DNA from: Winogradskya consettensis
GTDB lineage: Bacteria; Actinomycetota; Actinomycetes; Mycobacteriales; Micromonosporaceae
Assembly (NCBI RefSeq): GCF_018332715.1
Contig: NZ_BOQP01000056.1
Span: forward strand, 1-64,000
DNA: 64,000 nt
Reading direction: 5' to 3'
Shown one piece after another: positions 27,964 to 36,696 of this stretch (position 1 is its first letter; every line of letters begins with the position of its first letter). The position numbers were made by a program, and so were the translations under genes. Below the pieces are notes generated by a model. The model was given only the letters and a program-made list of their open reading frames with translations, was not told the origin of the DNA and searched no databases.

Positions 27964-28539
27964 GTGCGGCTGTTTCCCAAGCTCCTGCTCCCCCTGCTGA
28001 CCGTGCCCCTGGCGGTCGGCGGTTGCAGCGCGCTCGGCCTCGGCTCCAAAACGTCCCCCGGCGCATCCGGCACCAGCGCCACCCCCACGCCCGGCGCCCC
28101 CTGGTTCACCTTCGCCCCCGGCAGCGCCACCCCGAGCCCGCAACCCACCCGTCCCACAGGCTCCCGCTCCCCGGTCCTGCCCCCGGTCACGTTCCTGCCC
28201 GCCGACCCCGCCTGCTCGGTCTCCTGGACGGTCGACCCGGTCCTCATCCCCATGAGGGTCACCCCCGGCGCCGGAAAACTCACGGTCACCTGGCCCCGCC
28301 AGTACGACTCCGACTACCGCATCACGGCAGTGAAACAACCCCTCATCTCAGGCGCCCAACCCGCCTACACCTGGCAATACGTCCCCACCCCACCCGGCTG
28401 CCTCGCCACCGCCACCATCACCGGCCTCAAAAAGGGCGTCCCCTACATCGTCTGGCTCGACGCCCCCAACACCGGCTACGAACCCGACGGCACCCGCCAC
28501 CCCTACAGCGGCAAATCCGGCGTCGTCTATCCGCTCTAG
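27964..28539 (+). CDS. Putative lipoprotein with Pro/Ser/Thr-rich linker
   Basis: 191 residues, GTG start. Type II signal peptide MRLFPKLLLPLLTVPLAVGGC with the lipobox cysteine at 21. Residues 25-75 are a Pro/Thr/Ser-rich linker suited to crossing the wall. The C-terminal 110 residues look like a single beta-sandwich (fibronectin-III-like: KLTVTWPRQYDSDYRITAV, ATITGLKKGVPYIVWLDAP). It lies 31 bases after the Atu4866-like gene and may be cotranscribed. Function unknown. Confidence 0.75.
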   Translation: MRLFPKLLLPLLTVPLAVGGCSALGLGSKTSPGASGTSATPTPGAPWFTFAPGSATPSPQPTRPTGSRSPVLPPVTFLPADPACSVSWTVDPVLIPMRVTPGAGKLTVTWPRQYDSDYRITAVKQPLISGAQPAYTWQYVPTPPGCLATATITGLKKGVPYIVWLDAPNTGYEPDGTRHPYSGKSGVVYPL

Positions 28540-28590
28540 GCGGGCGCCGGTCATCAGCTTCTGCTTGCCGGCTCGAAGGCTTCCGTGGGG

Positions 28591-29019
28591 CTACTGCAAT
28601 GGCGCCAAGACCGTGAAGCGGGTCGTCCTGGTCTCGCCTGCAATCTCCAGGTGCCAGTCGTAGTGACCGGGCGCCAGCGGCAGGGGCGAGACGTTCAGGG
28701 CGAAGGACGCATCGATGGGGTCGCCTGACGGCACCTTGCCGGGGCGGTTGGCCCTGATCGCCCCTTTGGAGTGCACACCGCGGGGGCCATCATGGGTGGC
28801 GATCCGGACGGGTTCGCCATCTTGATCTCTCAAGGTCAGGGTCAAGCTGAACCTCTGGTCGGCGCGATCCCACGGCACCTTGGCGAGAACAACGACCGCA
28901 TGGGTCATCGGCGAAAAGATGCGGGACCAGCCGGCGCCGAGCATGTGCACCTTGCCGCTCGCAGGATCTGCCTGGGCTGCATCACAGAGGATCAGCTGGA
29001 TCTCAAGGGGTGTTGCCAT
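28591..29019 (-). CDS. DUF6941-family protein
   Basis: 142 residues, no signal peptide. The beginning MATPLEIQLILCDAAQADPASGKVHMLGAGWSRI and the end PLPLAPGHYDWHLEIAGETRTTRFTVL fit DUF6941, a beta-rich family of unknown function widespread in actinobacteria. Its start overlaps the stop of the preceding gene (TGATG), so it is the last gene of a three-gene leftward group with the two small genes at 29019-29603. Confidence 0.75.
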   Translation of the reverse strand: MATPLEIQLILCDAAQADPASGKVHMLGAGWSRIFSPMTHAVVVLAKVPWDRADQRFSLTLTLRDQDGEPVRIATHDGPRGVHSKGAIRANRPGKVPSGDPIDASFALNVSPLPLAPGHYDWHLEIAGETRTTRFTVLAPLQ

Positions 29020-29228
29020 CAGGCGGCGAAGACGTTCAGCGTATTCGAAGTGTCCTGGTCGGTCTCCTGCGTGGTGCGGGATGCCAGGCCGAAAATCGTA
29101 AGCCAGTGGGTTTGCCCGTTAGCGGGCCGACAGGTCTTCCCGCCCTCCTCTGCCTGGTCAAAGGCTGCGAGAAGGTCCTCCACGTTTTCGTCTTCCTCGT
29201 AGAAGTCGTCTGCGTCCATGTTGCCCAT
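29019..29228 (-). CDS. Small acidic protein, possible antitoxin partner of the upstream gene
   Basis: 69 residues. N-terminal acidic stretch MDADDFYEEDENVEDLLAAFDQAEEGGKT, then THWLTIFGLASRTT. Acidic FYEEDE...AFDxxE starts of this kind are seen in small genes paired with BrnT/RelE-like partners, but I cannot assign a family. Three in-frame ATGs (29231, 29228, 29219) lie behind GGGGAGG; 29228 gives acceptable spacing. It starts 27 bases after the 115-residue gene and overlaps the DUF6941 gene. Confidence 0.65.
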   Translation of the reverse strand: MGNMDADDFYEEDENVEDLLAAFDQAEEGGKTCRPANGQTHWLTIFGLASRTTQETDQDTSNTLNVFAA

Positions 29229-29255
29229 CATGCCTCCCCTGCATCCGAAGTGGCT

Positions 29256-29603
29256 TTAGCTGTCGATGAAATACGCGCTTCCGAGTCGGTAGATGTCACC
29301 GAGGGGGTCATCAGCGTCGTATAGAACGATGAGTGCGTCCCTTTCCCGTATCTGTGTCTTGATCAGCCAGCGCCAGCCGCGCTCCTCTGAGTAGGAACGT
29401 TTGTACGTGAGGCCTGCGATGCAGACCACCGCGTCGCGAACCTCGTCACCGGTGATGCCGTGCCGTTGTTCGATCTTTTTCTTGGTGCGGGCGCTGATCT
29501 GGATCCTCGCGACCCAAAGTCCCCCCACGTGTTCCCACGTCCCTCCCGTCTGTGCGTCCGCCCGGTCGGTGCCGATCGATGCAAGCCGGGTATTGGCTTG
29601 CAT
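29256..29603 (-). CDS. Small protein, possible BrnT/RelE-like toxin
   Basis: 115 residues. The core is ARIQISARTKKKIEQRHGITGDEVRDAVV, then a beta stretch LTYKRSYSEERGWRWLIKTQIRERDALIVLYDADDPLGDIYRLGSAYFI. The KIEQRHGIT...EV segment and the following antiparallel strands resemble BrnT-like mRNA-interferase folds, a loose visual match only. The N terminus is uncertain: the ATG at 29603 has TATAAAG right before it, suggesting a promoter, whereas a GTG further in would shorten it by about 25 residues. With the next gene it has the size and spacing of a toxin-antitoxin pair. Confidence 0.6.
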   Translation of the reverse strand: MQANTRLASIGTDRADAQTGGTWEHVGGLWVARIQISARTKKKIEQRHGITGDEVRDAVVCIAGLTYKRSYSEERGWRWLIKTQIRERDALIVLYDADDPLGDIYRLGSAYFIDS

Positions 29604-29633
29604 CTACTTTATACACGACTAGCTTGCGAAGGA

Positions 29634-32600
29634 CTAGTTGGCAGGTGAGTCGAGAGCTGTCCGGCGGCTGGAGGTCTTCCAGGAGGAGGAGCGGAAGGCG
29701 GGGTCGCTGGGGGCAAGGGAGGACGGCATCGGGGTCAGGGGCGGCAGGGAGGGTGGGGTTGTGGGCGCGGTGGGGGTTGGGCCTGATGACGGGGAGGGGG
29801 TGGGGGATGTCAGGGGTGCGGAGAACGAGGGGGAGGGGATGAGGGACGGCGTGGGTGAGAGGGAGGGGGACGGAGTAGGAGAAGAGGTGGAGGGCTGGGT
29901 TCGGCGGGTGGTGTTGGGGGCGGATTGGATGGAGGTCGCGATGCTTGAGGCGTTTACCGTGCCGGCTGTGGAGCCTGCGACGCCGGCGGTGAAGTGGTTC
30001 CAGACTTCGGTGGCAGTGAGGGCGTAGGTGTTCCAGACGGCGGCGTTGCTGAGGGTGCCGGCGAAGAAGTCGCTGCCGGTGGCAAAGAGGGGCCAGTAGC
30101 CGGAGAGGGTGTCGCCGCCGATGCGCCAGTAGCCGGCGAGGTATTGGCTGGTGGTGGAGCCGTTGGTGGCTACCTGGAGGCCGTCGACGTAGAAGCGCAT
30201 GCCGGCGGCGGACATGGTGGCGGCCGCGTGGTGCCAGGCGCCGTCGTTGTATGTGTTGGGGGAGGTGATGGTGGTGACGCCGAGGTTGAGGAGGCCGTTG
30301 GTGACGCCGAAGTTGAGTTTGCCGTCCTTGGTCATGAAGATGTGGCGGTCGTAGTTACCCGACTTGCTGGTGCGCTGGTCGCCGTACCCTATGAGTTTGC
30401 CGCCGTTGGTTGTGGTGGTCTTGAACCAGATCTCTTCGGAGTAGGTGGTCGGGCCGGGGTAGGCGACCTGGTTGGTCGTGTAGACGTAGCCGGACGTGCC
30501 GTCGAAGGCTGTGGCGTTGTTGCAGACGCCGCCGATGACGTTCTGGGTGTACGTGCCGCTGTAGGTGCCCGTGTTGGTCTTGGTGCCGCTGTCGACCGCC
30601 GTCGTGGTGGAGTCGTTGAGTTTCCACCAGCCGTCGGTGGCGGGGCTGATCGCGGCGATCGCCGCGGCGCAGGTGAAGTAGACCGGCATCTTGATGGTGT
30701 TGGCGCCGACGTACGGCGCGCTGGTGTTTCCGACGTTGTCCGAGACGGTGTACTGGTACTGGTAGCAGAAGTTCGAGGCCAGCGGGCCGTCGGGGAACGG
30801 CGATGTGGCACCGGTGTAGATCGTGGCCCAGGAGCCGTACGTGCCGCAGGTGCCGCCGGGGATCGTCATGGCTGCCGAGCGGCGCTGGAGCAGGCCGCTG
30901 GACGCGTTGATGCCCGAGCCGGTCTCCGTTCCTGTCGTGAAGGCGATCGAGGGGGAGTTGCTGGGCGCGTACCCGTTGGCGTAGGTGACCGTGCCGCCTG
31001 CCGGGGCGGTGATGTCGCTGGTCAGGGTCATGGCCGCGGAAGCGGTCAGGCCGGCGTTGTTGGTGGCGGTGACCGTGGTGCTCGCGGGGACCGTGGCGGC
31101 GCCACCGGTCCACGAGTAGGTGGTGCCGGATCTGCTCCAGGTGCCGCCGAACGTCGGGTAGGTGAAGCCGGTGATCCCGGTTGCCGCGTCGGTCGAGGAC
31201 GGGGTGACCGTGAACGAGCCGGAGGTCTGCGACGAGCGGTAGTAGAGCGTGGAGCCGGCGGCGTACGTGTTGGTGCCCGAGGCGTACGAGAAGGTCGGTG
31301 TGCTGGGGGCGGTGGTGTCGACCTTGACGTCGGGCGGAGTGCCGGCGGGGTAGGTGACCGTGTTGCCCAGCAGGTCGGACACCACGTAGGTGTAGCGGTA
31401 GCAGGCCTGGTCGGTGACGGTGTCGGCGTACGTGGTCGCGTTGGTGGTCGTGATCGTGACGGGTGTGTTGTAGGTCCCGCAGCTGTTGTTGGTGAGCGTG
31501 GCGGTCGCCCGTTGCAGGGTGGCCGCCGCGGTGTCGAGCCCGACCCCGCTGTCCGTGCCCCGGCTGAGCGCGACGTTGACCGTGGTCGAGGTCGAATATG
31601 CGGGGCCCCCGGCCGAGCCGCCGGCGGGTGCGGTCGAGTCGTTGACGAAGCTCAGCGTGGCCGGTGTGGTGTTACCCGCGACGTCCGCGCCGGTCACGGT
31701 CTCGGTGGGCGCGCTGGTCGTGCCGCCGGTCCAGGTGAAGGCGTTGGATACGTACGGGCCACCGCTGGGCGTGCTGACCGTCGAGGCGGTGTGGCTGAAA
31801 CCGGTGCTCGTGCCGGCGAGCGCGGCGGTGCTGCTCGACGCCGGGCCGGAGCCGGCGTCTGTGACAGCGTTCCCGATCGTGAACGAACCGGGGGCCACAC
31901 CCCGGTAGTAGAGAGTCGTGCCGGTCAGGACGGCGCCGGTGGCCGACGTGACCGTGAGCGTGTTGGCCGGGGCGGTCAGGTCGATCTGGATCGCGCGGGA
32001 GCCGACCGTGGACGCGTTACCCGCGATGTCGGTCGCGAAGTAGCGCACGGTCGCGGACGCCGCGACCGTGAACGGGGTGGTGTAGGTGATCGCGGTGCCC
32101 GAGACCGTCGGGTCGCTGCCGTCGGTCGTGTACCTGATCGCGGCGACGCTGGTGGTCGCGTCTATCGCGGACAGCGTCACGGTCACCGGGGACGAGGTGT
32201 TCCAGCCGTTGCCGTTGACGACCGGTGACTGCAGCGACGACACCACCGGTGGCACGGTGTCGATGGTGATCGTGGTGCTGGCCAGTGAGCCGTTCGCGCC
32301 GATCACGCTGACCGTGTGCGGGCCGTCGGTGGCCGACGGGATGCTCAGCGAGCTGATCGGGGCGCCGCCGGTCACGTCCACGACGGTCGGGAAGCCGGTC
32401 ATCGAGGTCGAGGAATCCAGCCGATAGGTGTACGCCTCATTGGCACCGAACCCGGCGACCGTACCCGTCGTCGTGGCCGGGAAGGGGCCCTTGAACAGGG
32501 TTTGCGCGAGCGTCAGCGTGGCCGGGCCGGTGGCGACCGAGGTGCTCAGAGGGCTCTCCGCACCGGCCCAGTTGGCGCCGAGAACCGGGTAGACCGAGTA

Positions 32601-32948
32601 GCGCCACGAGCCGGTGGGCATGGTGTTCTCGGTGCAGGTCAGCGCGGTGATGGTGCCCGTGCAGCCGGACAGCACGGTCTGTGCGGTGAGGGTTGCGGTG
32701 TCGTAGCGCTTCACGACGTACCCGCTGACCGCGACGCCGTTGGAGAGGGTGACCGCCGACCAGGAGACCGTGACCGCCTGGGCCTGCTTCTTGAGCACGG
32801 TCGGGGTGGCGCCGGCCGGGAGCGAGGCCGCGGAACTGCCGCCGGTGCTGCCGGGTGTCGCCGGAGCCGTCCAGTACGCCCATGCGACCCCGCCGCCGAT
32901 GCTCAGGGCACCGGCGATCAACAACAGCAGGATCCAGCGGCGTCTCAC
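29634..32948 (-). CDS. Large secreted surface protein with AYW-type signal peptide, chitobiase C-terminal-like repeat and LamG domain
   Basis: 1104 residues, GTG start overlapping the preceding stop (GTGA). Signal peptide MRRRWILLLLIAGALSIGGGVAWAYW. Next come fibronectin-III-like and Ig-like repeats, with a CHB_HEX_C_1 type module AAIRYTTDGSDPTVSGTAITY near residue 270 and several repeats of the pattern TLYYRG...GSFT and TFSYASGTNTYAAGSTLYYR. Residues about 800-1000 form a LamG/concanavalin-like domain (VDSGTKTNTGTYSG, EEIWFKTTTTNGGKL, AGYWRIGGDTLSGYW). The last 90 residues are a Pro/Ser/Thr stalk without LPxTG or membrane anchor. Probably an extracellular adhesin or fibre component. It is last in a row with two small AYW/GHW proteins. 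Confidence 0.85.
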   Translation of the reverse strand: MRRRWILLLLIAGALSIGGGVAWAYWTAPATPGSTGGSSAASLPAGATPTVLKKQAQAVTVSWSAVTLSNGVAVSGYVVKRYDTATLTAQTVLSGCTGTITALTCTENTMPTGSWRYSVYPVLGANWAGAESPLSTSVATGPATLTLAQTLFKGPFPATTTGTVAGFGANEAYTYRLDSSTSMTGFPTVVDVTGGAPISSLSIPSATDGPHTVSVIGANGSLASTTITIDTVPPVVSSLQSPVVNGNGWNTSSPVTVTLSAIDATTSVAAIRYTTDGSDPTVSGTAITYTTPFTVAASATVRYFATDIAGNASTVGSRAIQIDLTAPANTLTVTSATGAVLTGTTLYYRGVAPGSFTIGNAVTDAGSGPASSSTAALAGTSTGFSHTASTVSTPSGGPYVSNAFTWTGGTTSAPTETVTGADVAGNTTPATLSFVNDSTAPAGGSAGGPAYSTSTTVNVALSRGTDSGVGLDTAAATLQRATATLTNNSCGTYNTPVTITTTNATTYADTVTDQACYRYTYVVSDLLGNTVTYPAGTPPDVKVDTTAPSTPTFSYASGTNTYAAGSTLYYRSSQTSGSFTVTPSSTDAATGITGFTYPTFGGTWSRSGTTYSWTGGAATVPASTTVTATNNAGLTASAAMTLTSDITAPAGGTVTYANGYAPSNSPSIAFTTGTETGSGINASSGLLQRRSAAMTIPGGTCGTYGSWATIYTGATSPFPDGPLASNFCYQYQYTVSDNVGNTSAPYVGANTIKMPVYFTCAAAIAAISPATDGWWKLNDSTTTAVDSGTKTNTGTYSGTYTQNVIGGVCNNATAFDGTSGYVYTTNQVAYPGPTTYSEEIWFKTTTTNGGKLIGYGDQRTSKSGNYDRHIFMTKDGKLNFGVTNGLLNLGVTTITSPNTYNDGAWHHAAATMSAAGMRFYVDGLQVATNGSTTSQYLAGYWRIGGDTLSGYWPLFATGSDFFAGTLSNAAVWNTYALTATEVWNHFTAGVAGSTAGTVNASSIATSIQSAPNTTRRTQPSTSSPTPSPSLSPTPSLIPSPSFSAPLTSPTPSPSSGPTPTAPTTPPSLPPLTPMPSSLAPSDPAFRSSSWKTSSRRTALDSPAN

Positions 32949-33415
32949 GGTCCGGTGCCACTCGTCCCCAGATAGACCCGGAACGTCGCACCCTGGCAGG
33001 TGTTCGCCGCGCTCGCCGCCATCGACAACGCGCCGGTCAGGGAGAGGGCGAGCGAGCCGTTCGCCGCGACGGTCCAGCCGTTGCCGCTGTTCGTCTGCGT
33101 CGTGTACGTGATCGCGCCGACGCCACAGGCATTGTGCGGGGCGTCGACGGAATACCCGTTGGTGCCCTGCGCGGGATCGAGGTAGATGCGCATCACGCGT
33201 ACGGCGAAGGTGTTGGGGTTCGCGATCGTCACCGCGACGTCGGCCGAGCTGCCGGGGTAGAGCAGCGCGGTGGGCGTACCGGGAGTGAGGGTCAGTGCAG
33301 TGGCAGTGCCGCTCGTCGCAGTCCCGGAGCCGGTGCCCGTGCTGGACCAGTGGCCGTAGGCGGCGCCGGACACGAACAGGGCAAGGAAGAACCCCGTGAT
33401 CACGGCCCGCTTCAC
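32945..33415 (-). CDS. Small secreted protein with SipW-type signal peptide
   Basis: 156 residues, GTG start behind GGGGGTAA. Signal peptide MKRAVITGFFLALFVSGAAYGHWSSTG, where the x-H/Y-W after the hydrophobic core resembles the signal of TasA/camelysin-type proteins in Firmicutes and actinobacteria. The rest is a small beta-sandwich with TPTALLYPGSSADVAVTIANPNTFAVRV, like the TasA/camelysin fold. Two cysteines (CGVG, NTCQG) may form a disulfide. It overlaps the start of the 1104-residue gene by four bases and follows the next paralogue by 71 bases. Confidence 0.8.
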   Translation of the reverse strand: MKRAVITGFFLALFVSGAAYGHWSSTGTGSGTATSGTATALTLTPGTPTALLYPGSSADVAVTIANPNTFAVRVMRIYLDPAQGTNGYSVDAPHNACGVGAITYTTQTNSGNGWTVAANGSLALSLTGALSMAASAANTCQGATFRVYLGTSGTGP

Positions 33416-33486
33416 GGCGCGTTACCCCCTTGCTGGACGAACTGAAGCGGCGGCGGTGCGCAGGGAGCGCACCGCCGCCGGGTGGA

Positions 33487-33987
33487 TCAGGACGCGGTGA
33501 AGGTCAGGTTGACCGTCGCGTTCTTGCAGCCGTCCTGGTTCGTGAGCGCGTTGACCATGTGGATCTTCGCGCCGGACGGGTTGTAGTCGTGCGGGCCGCC
33601 GGTGAGGTCGGCGTTGATGGCATTGGGCTGGGTGATCACGAAGTCGCTCGCGGTACACCCCACGGCGGGGGAGCCGCCGACGGTGATCGGACCGATCCCG
33701 ATCAAGACGCCGGCGACGTACTGGTTGGTGGTCAGCGTGTTGGTCACCGTGAAATTGATGGCCTGATCCGCGCCTCCGGGCACCATTGCGGCCGGATACG
33801 GCGTGAGCTGCGTTACTGTGACGGCGGTACTAGTACCGGTGGAACTGGTTCCGGTGCCGGAGCCTGAGGTGCTCCAGTACGCGAAGGCGGTGCCGGCGAC
33901 GAACACGCCGGCGACCGTGGGGACCAGCACGAGTGCCGCACGACGACGACTCCTGCGACGCTGCTGGACAGAGCTCTTCGTAGCCAT
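33487..33987 (-). CDS. Small secreted protein with SipW-type signal peptide (TasA/camelysin-like)
   Basis: 166 residues, ATG behind GGAGTGGTGC. Strongly basic N terminus (SVQQRRRSRRRAA), hydrophobic core LVLVPTVAGVFVAG, then TAFAYWSTSGSGTGTSS. The domain that follows contains MVPGGADQAINFTVTNTLTTNQYVAGVLIGI, the same NP/NT-x-V-x-V design as the gene downstream, and two Cys. It is the first gene of the leftward row (33987, 33415, 32948). No SipW-like signal peptidase gene lies in the window, so processing would rely on an enzyme elsewhere. Confidence 0.8.
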   Translation of the reverse strand: MATKSSVQQRRRSRRRAALVLVPTVAGVFVAGTAFAYWSTSGSGTGTSSTGTSTAVTVTQLTPYPAAMVPGGADQAINFTVTNTLTTNQYVAGVLIGIGPITVGGSPAVGCTASDFVITQPNAINADLTGGPHDYNPSGAKIHMVNALTNQDGCKNATVNLTFTAS

Positions 33988-34150
33988 GCACCACTCCATT
34001 CCGATTGCCAGATGAACGGCCGTCCCGCCGTCGTTCACCTGCACCTTCGGACGCGCTCATGATCACCTTTGGGAAATCGCAAGTCGTGCAAAAAGTCAGG
34101 CGTATCGGTCACGGGATTTACTTGAGCGGATAACGCCCGATACTTGGTTG

Positions 34151-35701
34151 ATGGCGGACTGGATCTCGCGCGACGACCGGTTACCGGTGCCGGTCACCGC
34201 GTACGGACCACTGCATCTTCTGGCCCGTCACGTGCACCGTTTGTCCGATACCGGGCAGGCGCACGAGGCGATCACCGCGGCCGATGCCTATCTCGTGATT
34301 GCGCGTATCGTCCGCGATGAGAAGAGCGTCCGGTTTCTCATCCAGGGCAAGATGTACGCCCTCCTCGCCCTGGGACGCGTGAACGAGGCCTACCCGTTGG
34401 CGATAGCCCTGCTGCACTCCCAGCGCGCCGCCGGTTCGGTGCTCGGCGAGGCGAAGGCGCTCTGCGATCTGGCCCGGATCCACCTGCTCGGTGGTCACTA
34501 CGTCGACTGCATGCGCAACCTGGCCCGGGCCGGGGTGCTGCTGGGTACCGCGCCCGCCGAGACCGACCGGCACCGCTCGGCGCTGTGCTCCTTCGCGACC
34601 GCAGCCACCGCCGCCGAGCTCTACGAGGCAGCTGCCGGAGCGTACGAGCAACTGCGGCACAGCACCTCCTCGTTCGACCTGGTGCACGCGGTGACGCTGC
34701 TCTACTGGGGGCTGCGGCTCGCCCACGTCGGCCGCTCCGAGGAGGCCCGTTCCCGGCTGCGCCGCAGCGCCGAGATCACCCGCGCCTGGCTGGAGACCGA
34801 TCCGGACCCGACGATCACCGCGATGCACGCGCTGGCCCTGGCGAAGCTGGGTGAGACCACGGTCGCGGAGAAGCTCGCCCGCTCGGTGATCATGGAGTTG
34901 CGCGCCGGCGGTAGTCATCAGTACGCCCGGATGGCCCACCTCGCCCTCGGCATCAGCCTGCGCGCGCACGGCTTCCCGCAGGAGGCGCGCCGCGAGTTCA
35001 TCGCGGCCCGCGACCTCACCGAGGAGGGCTCACGCCCCGACGAGCGCCCGATCATCCGGTTCGAGCTGGCGCTGACCGCTCTCGACCTCGACAGCGGCCA
35101 GGCCAGCCGCGACCTCTTCGAGACGGTCGAGGGGCAGGTGCGCGAGTTGTGGCGGTTGCGCCTGCAGCGACTGGCGATGCTGCGCCAGGCCCGCCAGCGG
35201 GAGGAGACCGAGGCGGCCCGGGCCCGCGCGGAACGCGAGATCCTCCGCGACCCGCTGACCGGTCTCGGCAACCGGCGCCGCTTCGACCTGCTGATCGGGG
35301 CGGTGTCGCCGGCCCGGGAAGCGCCGCTCACGCTGTTGCTGATCGACCTGGACCACTTCAAGGCGGTCAACGACATCCACTCGCACAGCGTGGGTGACCT
35401 GGCCCTGCGCGAGGTCGCGGCGATCCTGCGGGCGCACTGCCGCCAGGGTGACGAGGCGGTCCGGTATGCCGGCGACGAGTTCGTGATCTTCCTGGGCGGG
35501 GACGCCGAAGCGGGCTCGGAGGTCGGCGAGCGGATCCGGATGGCGGTCGCTGAGGCCGACATCCTCACGGATCTCCACATGACGGTCAGCGTGGGCGTCG
35601 CGACCTGGAGTTCGGGCATGACCGGCGAGCAGCTCTTCCAGGCGGCGGACAGCCGGCTCTACGCCGCCAAGTGGTCGGGACGGAACACCACCGCGGCCTG
35701 A
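34151..35701 (+). CDS. GGDEF diguanylate cyclase with TPR-like N-terminal sensor
   Basis: 516 residues, soluble. Residues about 15-335 are all-alpha TPR-like repeats (AITAADAYLVIARIV, AYPLAIALLHSQRAAGSVLGEAKALCDLARIHLLGG and more), a short coiled coil follows (QRLAMLRQARQREETEAARARAE), then the GGDEF domain from about 350. The active motif is YAGDEF (Ala in the first position, tolerated in active cyclases), and RQGD five residues before it is a complete inhibitory I-site. It probably makes c-di-GMP and is product-inhibited. The ATG is seven bases from GATACT, suggesting a leaderless transcript; a TTG lies three bases earlier. Confidence 0.88.
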   Translation: MADWISRDDRLPVPVTAYGPLHLLARHVHRLSDTGQAHEAITAADAYLVIARIVRDEKSVRFLIQGKMYALLALGRVNEAYPLAIALLHSQRAAGSVLGEAKALCDLARIHLLGGHYVDCMRNLARAGVLLGTAPAETDRHRSALCSFATAATAAELYEAAAGAYEQLRHSTSSFDLVHAVTLLYWGLRLAHVGRSEEARSRLRRSAEITRAWLETDPDPTITAMHALALAKLGETTVAEKLARSVIMELRAGGSHQYARMAHLALGISLRAHGFPQEARREFIAARDLTEEGSRPDERPIIRFELALTALDLDSGQASRDLFETVEGQVRELWRLRLQRLAMLRQARQREETEAARARAEREILRDPLTGLGNRRRFDLLIGAVSPAREAPLTLLLIDLDHFKAVNDIHSHSVGDLALREVAAILRAHCRQGDEAVRYAGDEFVIFLGGDAEAGSEVGERIRMAVAEADILTDLHMTVSVGVATWSSGMTGEQLFQAADSRLYAAKWSGRNTTAA

Positions 35702-35754
35702 GTGGCGCCCTTCGCGGCACACAGCGTATCGATGTCTTTGCGTATTGTGATGGA

Positions 35755-36696
35755 ATGGCGGACGCGTGGGGCCGGCGACGGGCTGTCACGGTGACCCTGG
35801 TTATCGAGCTGCTGCTCGCCGGGGCGGTTTTCGGTGCCGCCCGGGTGTCGTCACCGCGACTCGGGCCGGACTATGTCGAATTCTCGGCGGCGAGCGGCGC
35901 CGCTGTCGCTGCGGCGCCCGTCGAGGCGTCGTTCACCTGGGACTGCGGCCGTAACGAGATCGGTCACCTCAGCACGGCGAACGTCGTAGTCACGCCGGGA
36001 AAACCAGGGTCGCCGCATCACGTGCACGACTACCTCGGGAACCGGTCCGTCGATGTCGGGTCAACCGTCGACAGCCTGGCCGGAGCGGCTACGACCTGCA
36101 CGAACGGGGACGAGTCCAGCTACTACTGGCCGGTGCTGCGCACGGTCCGGGACGGCGAGAGTGATCATGGCGGCACGATCCAGGTCGCTGCCTCGGTGAC
36201 GCTGACCTACTACGCCAACCCGCGGGGGCCGGTGCTGCCGATGCCGCGGTTCCTGCGGGGTGCGGTCGGGGATGCGTACGCCGTGACGAACGGCGGTGCC
36301 CTCGCCGCGCCGGTCTGGAGCTGTGAGGGTGCCGGGTCGCGGCGCACGCTGAGCTATCCGATCTGTGCCCCGGGCCGGCGCGTGCTGCGGGTCTTCGACT
36401 TCCCGAGCTGCTGGGACGGGCGGCGCATCGACAGCACCGGTCACCGCCGGCACCTGGTGTTTCCTCAGCCCGGTGGCGGTTGTCCGCTCGGAACCTTCGC
36501 GGTGCCCCGGCTCGAGATCGTCGCGGCCTACGACATGCCGCGGGGCACCCGGTACCGGATCGACTCGTTCGACGATCAGCGGCACAGCCCTCGCACCGAT
36601 CACGCCTTCTTCGTCAATCTGATGCCGGATGCCCTGATGCAGCACATCGCGGACTGCCTGAACTCAGTTGCCGGCGGCAAGGAGTGTGCTGCCTGA
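35755..36696 (+). CDS. DUF1996-containing secreted protein
   Basis: 313 residues. N-terminal hydrophobic anchor or signal (AVTVTLVIELLLAGAVFGAARVSS). The rest matches DUF1996: PGKPGSPHHVHDYLGNRSVD near residue 85, SYYWPVLRT, FDFPSCWDGRRIDSTGHRRHLVFP and the CPLGTFAVPRLEIVAAY region. DUF1996 proteins are secreted, common in fungi and actinobacteria, of unknown activity; the conserved HVHDY/PSCWDG set suggests a metal or saccharide site. TATTGT six bases before the ATG and no ribosome site point to a leaderless transcript. Its stop sits inside the second copy of a 23-bp duplication. Confidence 0.85.
   Translation: MADAWGRRRAVTVTLVIELLLAGAVFGAARVSSPRLGPDYVEFSAASGAAVAAAPVEASFTWDCGRNEIGHLSTANVVVTPGKPGSPHHVHDYLGNRSVDVGSTVDSLAGAATTCTNGDESSYYWPVLRTVRDGESDHGGTIQVAASVTLTYYANPRGPVLPMPRFLRGAVGDAYAVTNGGALAAPVWSCEGAGSRRTLSYPICAPGRRVLRVFDFPSCWDGRRIDSTGHRRHLVFPQPGGGCPLGTFAVPRLEIVAAYDMPRGTRYRIDSFDDQRHSPRTDHAFFVNLMPDALMQHIADCLNSVAGGKECAA

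Noticed and set aside
29994..32228. 744-codon rightward open frame
   Set aside because: It is the exact reverse-frame shadow of the 1104-residue secreted protein, is almost all Gly, Arg, Val and Asp, and has no ribosome site.
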